From NCBI GenBank assembly GCA_963677655.1, contig OY782088.1: a stretch of DNA of 64,000 nt; one strand, 5' to 3'. This document shows, piece after piece, positions 13,701-18,120 of this stretch. The position numbers and the translations under genes are program-made. Source of the DNA: Saccharicrinis sp963677655 (GTDB taxonomy: Bacteria > Bacteroidota > Bacteroidia > Bacteroidales > Marinilabiliaceae). Below the pieces are notes generated by a model. That model was given only the letters and a program-made list of their open reading frames with translations, did no database searches and had not been told where the DNA came from. Within the stretch, counting starts at the first letter, position 1. Each line of letters opens with the position of its first letter.

Positions 13701-14660
13701 CATGATTGCAGTGTTGCTATCATCATCAGTAGCGGTTATACTTACTTCATAGATATTATCTGCATTGGCATCTACCGGACTCTCATAATCTCGGCCGACC
13801 ATACTGACTACACCTGTACTAATATCAATGCTAAAGTTGCCGGCATCATTACCTCCCAAGCTATAGACCACATTACCAATTGGTGTTCCGCTAATATTTG
13901 GAGTGACGGAGGTATAAGCAACGTTTTCATTGATATTTACACTGCTGATCAAATCAATACTGAAACTTGAACTTTCTGTTACATCGTCAATAGTTACGGT
14001 CCATGACATGATTGCCGTATTGCTATCATCATCGGTTGCGGTGATACTTACTTCATAGACATTATCCGCATTGGCATCTATCGGACTCTCATAATCTCGG
14101 CCTACCATACTGACTTCCCCTGTACTGCTATCAATACTAAAGTCCCCAGCATCATTACCTCCCAAGCTATAAATCACATTTCCAATTGGGGTTCCGCTAA
14201 TATTTGGAGTAACAGATGTATAAGCAACATTTTCATTGATAATTACACTGCTGATCAAATCAATACTGAAACTTGAACTTTCTGTTACATCGTCAATAGT
14301 TACTGTCCATGACATACTTGCCGTATTGCTATCATCATCGGTAGCGGTTATACTGACTTCATAGACATTATCCGTATTGGCATCTATCGGACTCTCATAA
14401 TCTCGGCCTACCATACTGACTTCCCCTGTACTGCTATCAATGCTAAAGTCGCCCGCATCATTACCTCCCAAGCTGTAGACCACATTTCCAATTGGGGTTC
14501 CGGTAATATTTGGAGTGATGGATGTATAAGCAACGTTTTCATTGATAATTACACTACTGATGGCATCTATTGTAAAATCTTGAGCAAATCCTCCATTAAT
14601 AAATAGAACAAGAAAAAAATGAACTGTAAATATCTTTAAGGAAATGCTTTTCAATGACAT
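1776..14660 (-). CDS. Giant cadherin/tandem-95 repeat adhesin with CHU_C T9SS C-terminus
   Basis: A 4294-residue secreted protein. Residues 1-27 are a signal peptide (ending NGGFAQ). Residues 29-1252 are twelve near-identical 102-residue cadherin-type repeats with DANTDNVYEV and ATDDDSN calcium-site-like motifs. Residues ~1253-2766 alternate diverged cadherin repeats (VNENHTG, FTIDSSTGILTF) with Big_9/tandem-95 domains (VNEGGTATSLTSGASSVLTN). Residues ~2767-4090 are VNDAP-type tandem-95 repeats. Residues ~4100-4190 are Asp-rich thrombospondin-3-like loops (DTDNDNIADY, DSDGDGVLDL). Residues ~4205-4294 are the gliding-motility CHU_C domain (FSPNGDGVNDYF, YNRWGGEVF), which directs T9SS export. 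The partner SprF follows directly. Likely role: calcium-stiffened surface adhesin for attachment or gliding; ligand unknown. Start ATG gives a good signal peptide. Confidence 0.92.
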   Translation of the reverse strand: MSLKSISLKIFTVHFFLVLFINGGFAQDFTIDAISSVIINENVAYTSITPNITGTPIGNVVYSLGGNDAGDFSIDSSTGEVSMVGRDYESPIDANTDNVYEVSITATDDDSNTASMSWTVTIDDVTESSSFSIDLISSVIINENVAYTSVTPNISGTPIGNVIYSLGGNDAGDFSIDSSTGEVSMVGRDYESPIDANADNVYEVSITATDDDSNTAIMSWTVTIDDVTESSSFSIDLISSVNINENVAYTSVTPNISGTPIGNVVYSLGGNDAGNFSIDISTGVVSMVGRDYESPVDANADNIYEVSITATDDDSNTAIMSWTVIIDDVTESSSFSIDLISSVNINENVAYTSVTPNISGTPIGNVVYSLGGNDAGNFSIDSSTGEVSMVGRDYESPVDANVDNIYEVSITATDDDSNTAIMSWTVTIDDVTESSSFSIDLISSVNINENVSYLSVTPNITGTPIGNVVYSLGGNDAGDFSIDSSTGEVSMVGRDYESPIDANTDNVYEVSITATDDDSNTASMSWTVTIDDVTESSSFSIDLISSVNINENVAYTSVTPNITGTPIGNVVYSLGGNDAGNFSIDSSTGEVSMIGRDYENPVDTNTDNVYEVSITATDDDSNTASMSWTVTIDDVTESSSFSIDLISNVNINENVAYLSVTPNISGTPIGNVVYSLGGNDAGDFSIDSSTGEVSMIGRDYESPVDANTDNVYEVSITATDDDSNTAIMSWTVIIDDVTESSSFSIDLISNVNINENVAYLSVTPNITGTPIGNVVYSLGGNDAGDFSIDSSTGEVSMIGRDYESPVDANTDNVYEVSITATDDDSNTASMSWTVTIDDVTESSSFSIDLISNVNINENVAYLSVTPNITGTPIGNVVYSLGGNDAGDFSIDSSTGVVSMVGRDYESPVDANTDNVYEVSITATDDDSNTASMSWTVTIDDVTESSSFSIDLISNVNINENVAYLSVTPNITGTPIGNVVYSLGGNDAGDFSIDSSTGVVSMVGRDYESPVDANTDNVYEVSITATDDDSNTANMSWTVTIDDVTESSSFSIDLISSVNINENVAYLSVTPNITGTPIGNVVYSLGGNDAGDFSIDSSTGEVSMVGRDYESPVDTNTDNVYEVSITATDDDSNTAIMSWTVTIDDVTESSSFSIDLISSVSINENVAYTSVTPNITGTPIGNVIYSLGGNDAGDFSIDSSTGEVSMVGRDYESPIDANTDNVYEVSITVTDDDSNTASMSWTVTVENINDNTPVAISDAITVNEGGTATILISEASSVLTNDIDADGDVLTAILQTDVSHGVLILNSDGTFSYTHDDTETTSDNFTYSANDGTIDGNIVSVSITIDAVNDNYPVLSVSNTSVNENHEGTVIEASSSDEDIDDTEFYSISGTDSGLFTINSSTGILTFNTSPDFENPVDNGGNNIYNLTITVTDGIGHTDSEDVTISVLNVTETSSFSIDAISNVQIDENEAYTSVTPNITGSPIGSVLYSLGGADATDFNINSSTGVVTMVGRDYENPVDSDVNNIYEVSITATDSDGNIATISWILTVLAVNEYAPVINVSSTTVNENHIGTVIDASSSDADASDTETYSITGTDSGLFTIDSSTGILTFNTSPDYENPADSGDNNIYNITIIVTDGAGHTDSEDVTVTVENVNDNSPVAVSDAITVNEGGTATSLTTGASSVLTNDSDSDGDAINAILVSNVSNGTLTLNSNGTFIYTHNDSETTNDNFTYRVNDGSTDGNTVSVSITINAVNDNSPVLSVSSTAVNENHTGNVIVASSADIDAGDTGTYSISGTDSGLFTIDSSTGILTFNTSPDYENPADNGGNNVYNITITVTDGAGHTDSENVTVTVLNVIEASNYTINAISNVSIDENTTYTSVTPSITGSPIGNVTYSIGGVDGTDFNINSSTGVVSMVGRDYENPADANGNNVYEISITATDDDGNTATTAWTVTILAVNEFDPVISVGNTSVNENHIGTVVDASSSDNDADDTESYSISGTDSGLFTIDSSTGILTFNSSPDYENPLDNGEDNSYNLTIIVTDGAGHIDSENITIDVSNVNDNSPVAVSDAITVNEGGTATSLTSGASSVLTNDSDADRNDITAILVSNVSNGTLTLNSNGTFIYTHNDSESTNDNFTYRVNDGSTDGNTVSVSITINAVNDNSPVLSVSSTTVNENHTGNVIIASSADIDAGDTGTYSISGTDSGLFTIDSSTGILTFNTSPDYENPADNGGNNVYNITITVTDEVGHTDSESVTVTVLDVTETSSYTIDAISNVSIDENTTYTSVTPNITGSPVGSVVYSLGGTDAEDFSINSSTGVVSMVGRDYENPVDSNINNVYEVGITATDNDGNIATTSWTVTILAVNEYAPVISVSSTSVYENHTGTVIDASSTDADANDTETYSISGTDSGLFTIDSSTGILTFNTSPDYENPIDNGENNVYNLTITVTDEAGHTDSENVTVTVLNVTESSSYTINAISNVSIDENTAYTSVTPNITGSPVGSVVYSLGGTDAADFSINSSTGVVSMVGRDYENPVDSNVNNVYEVSIIATDNDGNIATTSWTVTVLAVNEYAPEISANSTTVNENHTGTVIDASSTDADANDIEIYSITGTDSEFFTIDSSTGILTFNTSPDYENPIDHGENNIYNLTIIVTDGAGHTDSQNISVSVININDNSPIAVSDEIIVVEGGLAASLTSGESSVLFNDSDADGDDITAVLVSDVSNGTLTLNTNGTFIYIHDNSELTYDSFTYTANDGSTNGNTVSVLITITGVNDAPVIDDIPNQTVAEGNSFNTINLDNYITDAETSDENIVWSLNPTPTYFDVEINNRIAYVVPKDEEWNGVEVITFVATDESNASVDDNVRLEVTPINDAPEIIGQNSVSIAEETLTELSLSDLIVYDPDDNYPTGFTLNILSGSDYIVTGTAITPNENVTGVITVHVYVTDDGLAQSNTFDLQVNVVNDNDPPVILDIPNQTINEGSVFNVINLNSYVSDPDNSIDQILWTYTGNTELGVSIDGNTKYATIVIPDEDWFGQETITFTASDGSLTASIDVVLTVSPINDAPVINSQQSLSYDEDEIFTIPYTALNVTDVDNTYPGQHEMTLLNGSNYTFTGRQVTPETNFNGSLTIPLYISDVGSENQTSNTFNLHVTINAINDAPIIESQINTLFTNEDVPIEITIEDISIADVDNEADDFSLIIHSGENYSFNGTTVTPALNYFGILSVDISVSDGQSENSESSVFTLDILVLAQNDAPEANNQSVTTAENQAIDININNLVSDVENGIDLSSLKITTDVINGSTILDSDNGIITYTPSDKYTGTDSFEYEICDTDGACARGIVTIIVSNEAPTGIDDIVEVKEDNSISINVISNDIDPQNNLDYNTLTILSSPENGNVTIQSEGLISYTPEENYSGDDEFEYQVCDEDGYCTSASVYITVTPVNDQPVILTQSTIEINEDNSYTITLNDLSVTDIDNIFPSEFVLDVVSGNNYSIVGNTITPALNYNGELYVNITVDDQELENNISEIYQFLITVNPINDRPEIKDQVTLLTNEDEALTISLTDLTVEDPDNNYPNDFVLVVLEGLNYTVSNNIITPSNNYTGYLYVPVYVSDQSDANDRSKIFSLEVQVVSQNDAPVSNDLNQSTSEDVSIEIDMTDLVTDVDGNIDYSSFENITYPENGELIIDNENYVITYIPDEGYSGDDEFSFRFYDTDEQVSNISYVYISISNEAPNAIDDEVELNEDESVVINVLSNDTDPQNNIDINSLVIVSNPLNGDLLTDSSTGQITYTPISNFSGIDNFRYRIYDDLGYFDDATVTITILAINDRPIAVNDEVETNEDESVDIDVLSNDYDIDSDSDGFVITISEQPLNGYVNIDSDNQIMYTPNENYNGNDSFIYQLCDSDDGCNSAQVSIFIIPVNDKPIAVDDNVTTTSDAEIIIDVVSNDIDIDGNLDITSVSLITEPRYGDYSIESLSGEIKYIPQEGYVGSDSFIYQICDSNGLCATATVSISINLKNVAPNCIDDIVIMNDGEIISFSVLDNDSDINGDYITVIPSEINQLGGFLEEDSNGLFTYTSVYGNYCIEEYFTYVGCDDYGSCDEATVKIIINVADTDNDNIADYIEEQQSDSDGDELPDYEDEDSDNDGISDILEGGVTDICLQDLKDTDNDGIYDYLDEDSDGDGVLDLEEGSVDCDNDNIPNYQDLFDDCAERIDAPDTFSPNGDGVNDYFIIPGISDFEGNEIYIYNRWGGEVFHMKNYNNLWDGKSSKSAIGSAELPQGLYFYVIKLGNLKGVLKGSVYIKR
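10905..14576 (-). repeat. Twelve tandem 306-bp repeats inside the adhesin gene
   Basis: Twelve consecutive in-frame units of exactly 306 bp (102 codons). The spacing was measured between copies of the conserved string tgaaacttga at 13655, 13961 and 14267. Units differ by few substitutions, such as NVAYTSV/NVAYLSV, VDAN/IDAN and SIIM/SASM-type changes. The block is copy-number-unstable in principle and hard to assemble from short reads. Confidence 0.95.
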
Positions 14661-14784
14661 AGCGCAATAATTTAAATTACAATAACATCAACTAATAAAT
14701 TTAAACTATTGTCTATGACCCACATAGTAATTTTTGACCAACAAACACTTTTTGTGTATTAAAGAAATTAATGGAGTTATTATG

Positions 14785-14812
14785 TTGATTTTCAAAAAAG
14801 ATCATAAGTTTG
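14785..14812 (+). promoter_or_regulatory. Candidate Bacteroidota promoter for mnmD
   Basis: TTG at 14785-14787, a 17-base spacer, then TAAGTTTG at 14805-14812. This fits the Bacteroidota pattern TTG ... TAnnTTTG. The ATG of the methyltransferase follows 38 bases downstream. The divergent 190-bp spacer must also carry the adhesin promoter, for which no clear match was found. Confidence 0.55.
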
Positions 14813-14850
14813 CAACTCAAAAAATTTGCTACGTTTTAAATAGGTTTTAA

Positions 14851-15507
14851 ATGAGTCAAAAAGCACAAATTGTTACATCAAAAGATGGGTCTCATACTCT
14901 TTTTGTTCCGGATTTAAATGAACATTATCATTCTGTAAATGGAGCAATACAAGAATCATTACATGTATTTATCGAGGCGGGTTTAAATCAGATAGTGAAA
15001 AAGGATATCAATATTCTTGAGTTTGGTTTCGGAACTGGTTTAAATGCTTTTTTAACAGCAGTAAAAAGTCATAATAAAAATATTATTTTCCATACCTTAG
15101 AAAAATACCCTATAGATTTAAACATCATCAATACGTTAAATTATAAAGATGCTTTTAAAGGTAAATACAATGATATATTTATAAAAATTCATAATTGTAA
15201 TTGGGAACAGCAAGAAAACATATCTGATGCTTTTTCTATAAAGAAAACTCAATGTGATTTTAAAACAATAGAATTAAAGAATCAATATGACCTTATATAT
15301 TTTGATGCATTTGCTCCTGACATTCAACCTAATTTATGGACCAAGGAAATATTTGAAAAAGCATATAATGCTTTAAATTCAGGAGGAATATTAACCACAT
15401 ATTGTGCAAAAGGTGTCGTTCGTAGAACAATGCAGGAAGTAGGATTCAAAGTTGAAAGGCTTCCCGGTCCTCCTGGAAAAAGAGAAATGCTACGCGCAAC
15501 AAAATAA
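14851..15507 (+). CDS. mnmD: tRNA 5-methylaminomethyl-uridine(34) methyltransferase MnmD
   Basis: A 218-residue stand-alone DUF752/MnmD-type methyltransferase. It shows the SAM-binding motif EFGFGTGLNAFL (~residues 52-63), the acidic motif YDLIYFDAFAPDIQPNLW and the C-terminal PGPPGKREMLRA motif typical of the methyltransferase half of MnmC. It would use SAM to finish mnm5U34 in the wobble position of tRNAs. The FAD oxidase half present in the Escherichia coli bifunctional MnmC is absent, as is usual in Bacteroidota. No signal peptide, so cytoplasmic. It is divergent from the adhesin operon and has its own promoter-like site. Confidence 0.9.
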   Translation: MSQKAQIVTSKDGSHTLFVPDLNEHYHSVNGAIQESLHVFIEAGLNQIVKKDINILEFGFGTGLNAFLTAVKSHNKNIIFHTLEKYPIDLNIINTLNYKDAFKGKYNDIFIKIHNCNWEQQENISDAFSIKKTQCDFKTIELKNQYDLIYFDAFAPDIQPNLWTKEIFEKAYNALNSGGILTTYCAKGVVRRTMQEVGFKVERLPGPPGKREMLRATK

Positions 15508-15569
15508 TTTTAACATAAAAGAGTACTATAATAAATTAGTTAAAGCAGAGTTAAAGCCTTTTTACTTGT

Positions 15570-15600
15570 TTGTTTTCCTAACTGTAAAAACTTATCTTCG
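15570..15600 (+). promoter_or_regulatory. Candidate promoter for the FKBP pair
   Basis: TTG at 15570-15572 lies 20 bases before TATCTTCG at 15593-15600, a one-mismatch version of TAnnTTTG. The FKBP ATG is at 15631, giving a short leader. Weak on its own. Confidence 0.35.
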
Positions 15601-15630
15601 CTCACTCTTATAAAAAGAAAAATATACAAA

Positions 15631-16215
15631 ATGGAAAAATTAAGTTATGCTTTAGGAATGAGCATTGCCGCAAATCTTCAAAAATCAGGTGTTGCGGAAA
15701 TTGATGTAGAGGCGTTTACAAAAGGTTTAAAGCACCATATTGAAGGGACTACAACAGAAATTAGTGAAGAAGAAGCTGGTAAGATTATCAATGAATATTT
15801 TGCTGAGATACAAAGCAAGCAATTTGAAGCCAATATAAAAGCAGGTAAAGACTTTTTATCTGAAAATGCTAAAAAAGAAGGTGTTGTAACTTTAGAAAGT
15901 GGACTTCAATATGAAGTTATGAATGAAGGAGACGGTGCTACACCAAAATCTACAGATCAAGTAAAGTGTCATTATCATGGAACTTTAATTGACGGAACTG
16001 TATTTGATAGTTCTGTACAAAGAGGTGAGCCAGCTGTATTTCCAGTAAACGGAGTAATTGCTGGATGGGTTGAGGCATTACAATTAATGAACGTTGGTTC
16101 TAAATGGAAATTATATGTTCCTTCAGATCTTGCATATGGTGAGCGTGGAGCTGGTCAACATATTCCTCCTCATACAACGCTTGTATTTGAAGTTGAATTA
16201 TTAGGAATTGAATAA
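15631..16215 (+). CDS. FKBP-type peptidyl-prolyl cis-trans isomerase (cytoplasmic, FklB-like)
   Basis: A 194-residue protein with an N-terminal helical domain (residues 1-~75, KLSYALGMSIAANLQKSG) like the dimerisation domain of FklB/Mip, followed by a full FKBP domain (~85-194) with GLQYEVMNEGDG, VKCHYHGTLIDGTVFDSS and IPPHTTLVFEVELLGIE. It isomerises Xaa-Pro bonds. No signal peptide is present, so it should act in the cytoplasm. It is followed 16 bases later by a longer paralogue with a lipoprotein signal; their FKBP domains are closely similar, suggesting local duplication and division between compartments. Confidence 0.93.
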   Translation: MEKLSYALGMSIAANLQKSGVAEIDVEAFTKGLKHHIEGTTTEISEEEAGKIINEYFAEIQSKQFEANIKAGKDFLSENAKKEGVVTLESGLQYEVMNEGDGATPKSTDQVKCHYHGTLIDGTVFDSSVQRGEPAVFPVNGVIAGWVEALQLMNVGSKWKLYVPSDLAYGERGAGQHIPPHTTLVFEVELLGIE

Positions 16216-16231
16216 TCAAACATTTAATAAA

Positions 16232-17041
16232 ATGAAACTTAAAAATCTACTTTTAGGATTTATCGTGATTGCAATAGCTGCGGTTTCTTGTTCAAAAGTT
16301 CCTGGTGCAGGAGAAGTTGAAATGAAAAACGAAACTGACAGTGTTAGTTATGCTTTAGGTTATGTAATTGCTTCTCAAATGAAGCAACAGCTTTCTAGTC
16401 AATTTGACACATTATATGGAAAGGATCTTGCAATTGCATTAGCAAAATCAGAATTTTCTAAAACTTCTAAACAAAATTTTGAGAGAAGTTTTGACTCTAT
16501 TAATTATGACGTTATGAAGGCTGCTTTTTTAAACGAAGTAGCATATGGCAAATCATATTTTGATCAAAATACTGGTAATGCATACTTACAAGCTGCTTAT
16601 CAAAAAGCTCAAAATCAAAAAGCATTACAACCAGGTAAACCTGCATTCGATAACAAGAAAAAAGGAGACGAATTTCTTGCTAAAAATGGTAAAAGAGACG
16701 GTGTAGTTACTACTGAAAGTGGTTTACAATATGAAGTAATCAAAGAAGGTAAAGGTGATAAACCTGTCCCTGGGGATCAGGTTAAAGTTCATTATCATGG
16801 TACTTTAATTGATGGAACTGTATTTGATAGCTCTGTAGATAGAGGTCAACCAGCAACATTTGGAGTTACTCAAGTTATCAAAGGTTGGGTTGAAGGTCTT
16901 CAGTTAATGACTGTAGGTTCTAAATATAAATTTTATATTCCTGCAGAACTTGCTTATGGAATGAGAGGTTCAGGTCCAAAAATTGGTCCTATGGAAACTC
17001 TTGTTTTTGAAGTTGAATTACTTGGAATCGAGAAAAAGTAA
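16232..17041 (+). CDS. FKBP-type peptidyl-prolyl isomerase, lipoprotein
   Basis: The start is set at the ATG at 16232 because it opens a lipoprotein signal (MKLKNLLLGF..., lipobox ending AVSC, Cys20). The frame is open back to a TTG at 16208, which would overlap the upstream gene and bury the signal. The 269-residue product has an N-terminal FkpA-like helical domain (SYALGYVIASQMKQQL) and an FKBP domain from ~residue 165 (YHGTLIDGTVFDSSVDRGQP). It is expected to be a membrane-anchored periplasmic folding catalyst. It is likely co-transcribed with the upstream FKBP; a hairpin terminator lies at 17122-17149. Confidence 0.92.
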   Translation: MKLKNLLLGFIVIAIAAVSCSKVPGAGEVEMKNETDSVSYALGYVIASQMKQQLSSQFDTLYGKDLAIALAKSEFSKTSKQNFERSFDSINYDVMKAAFLNEVAYGKSYFDQNTGNAYLQAAYQKAQNQKALQPGKPAFDNKKKGDEFLAKNGKRDGVVTTESGLQYEVIKEGKGDKPVPGDQVKVHYHGTLIDGTVFDSSVDRGQPATFGVTQVIKGWVEGLQLMTVGSKYKFYIPAELAYGMRGSGPKIGPMETLVFEVELLGIEKK

Positions 17042-17121
17042 AACAATAAGTAAATGATTTAATTAATCTTCATTCATTATAATATAAAGTAGATTAATCA
17101 AATACATACAATATTTTTATA

Positions 17122-17149
17122 AAAGAAGGTCTATGACCTTCTTTTTTTA
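17122..17149 (+). terminator. Rho-independent terminator after the FKBP pair
   Basis: Perfect stem AAGAAGGTC / GACCTTCTT with a 3-base loop (TAT), followed by a T-run. It sits 80 bases after the lipoprotein FKBP stop. Confidence 0.85.
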
Positions 17150-17174
17150 TGCTTTAATTTCTATTAAAAAATTA

Positions 17175-17182
17175 TACCTTTG
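17175..17182 (+). promoter_or_regulatory. -7 element for the cyclophilin gene
   Basis: TACCTTTG matches the Bacteroidota -7 motif TAnnTTTG and lies 28 bases before the ATG at 17211. No convincing -33 TTG is seen at the usual distance. Confidence 0.45.
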
Positions 17183-17210
17183 TTCCTCTTAAAATAAAGA
17201 CACTTGAATT

Positions 17211-17669
17211 ATGATTAAAGCAGAAATACATACCGAAAAAGGTGTTATGAAGGTGGAACTATATGAAAAAGAAACACCTATAACAGTTGCAAACTTTGTT
17301 AAGTTAGCTAAAGAAGGATTTTATGATGGATTAGCATTTCACCGTGTGATTCCTGACTTTGTAATTCAGGGAGGATGTCCTTTTTCAAAAGACATGAGTA
17401 ATCCAAGAGTTGGTACTGGAGGCCCTGGCTATAGCATTGATTGTGAAACTGATGCTGAAAGACAATATCACGACAGAGGTGTTTTATCAATGGCTCACGC
17501 AGGAAAAAACACTGGTGGTTCTCAATTCTTTATTTGCCATAGTCGTAATAATACATCTCACTTAGATGGAGCACATACTTGTTTTGGTATTGTTTATGAA
17601 GGACTTGATGTTATTGACGATATCAGAGCTGGTGATGAGATTGAAACTATTAAAATAATTGAAGAATAA
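17211..17669 (+). CDS. Cyclophilin-type peptidyl-prolyl cis-trans isomerase
   Basis: A 152-residue single-domain cyclophilin with the active-site motif FHRVIPDFVIQGG, the substrate-groove motif GGSQFFICHSRN, and HLDGAHTCFGIVYEGLDVID. Without a signal peptide it should be the cytoplasmic form. It catalyses prolyl isomerisation in protein folding. Its length is that of minimal bacterial cyclophilins. It follows two FKBPs, so three unrelated or duplicated prolyl isomerases are clustered, but it has its own -7 element after a terminator, so it is a separate unit, probably shared with the DUF3127 gene 22 bases downstream. Confidence 0.95.
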   Translation: MIKAEIHTEKGVMKVELYEKETPITVANFVKLAKEGFYDGLAFHRVIPDFVIQGGCPFSKDMSNPRVGTGGPGYSIDCETDAERQYHDRGVLSMAHAGKNTGGSQFFICHSRNNTSHLDGAHTCFGIVYEGLDVIDDIRAGDEIETIKIIEE

Positions 17670-17691
17670 CCATTTACAATAAGATAGATAC

Positions 17692-18063
17692 ATGAATTTT
17701 GAATTAACAGGAAATTTAATTGTAAAAGATGATGAACAAGCAATAAGTGCATCATTTAAAAAGAGAGAATTTGTTATTGAAGTAATTAACGAAAGAAATT
17801 CTGATTGGAATGATTACATCAAGTTTCAATTAACTCAGGACAGATGTGCTCAACTTGATCCATTTAGTCTGGGAGAACCTGTAAAAGTATCATTTAATAT
17901 CAGAGGTCGTAAATGGGAAAAGGATGGAAAAGTAAATTATTTTTCTAACCTTGAAGCATGGAGACTAGAAAAAGTTCAGGCATCAGCTGATCCTGGAACA
18001 CCTCCTCCATTTAATGAGGCGGAAGTACCTCCTGCTGGAGCAAATGAAGATTTACCGTTCTAA
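17692..18063 (+). CDS. DUF3127 protein, SSB-like (OB-fold) with SSB-type C-terminal tip
   Basis: A 123-residue protein of the DUF3127 family. Residues ~1-95 (ELTGNLIVKDD, SFKKREFVIEV, YIKFQLTQDRC, VSFNIRGRKW, YFSNLEAWRLE) read like a five-stranded OB fold related to single-strand DNA binding proteins. After a flexible Pro/Ala-rich linker it ends in NEDLPF, close to the acidic-Pro-Phe tip by which SSB recruits DNA-repair partners. Family recognition is firm; a DNA-binding role is inference. It lies 22 bases after the cyclophilin and is probably cotranscribed with it. Confidence 0.8.
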   Translation: MNFELTGNLIVKDDEQAISASFKKREFVIEVINERNSDWNDYIKFQLTQDRCAQLDPFSLGEPVKVSFNIRGRKWEKDGKVNYFSNLEAWRLEKVQASADPGTPPPFNEAEVPPAGANEDLPF

Positions 18064-18074
18064 TTATTAAATAA

Positions 18075-18106
18075 CAAAGGCTACCCAATGGTAGCCTTTG
18101 CTTTTA
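18075..18106 (+). terminator. Terminator after DUF3127
   Basis: Stem AAAGGCTACC (18076-18085) with GGTAGCCTTT (18090-18099), loop CAAT, followed by GCTTTTAT. It lies between convergent genes and may also stop the minus-strand GH51 transcript. Confidence 0.8.
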
Positions 18107-18120
18107 TATACTTAATACTT

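Noticed and set aside
16208..16231. TTG at 16208 as the start of the second FKBP
   Set aside because: It overlaps the preceding gene and adds residues before a perfect lipoprotein signal that begins at the ATG at 16232.
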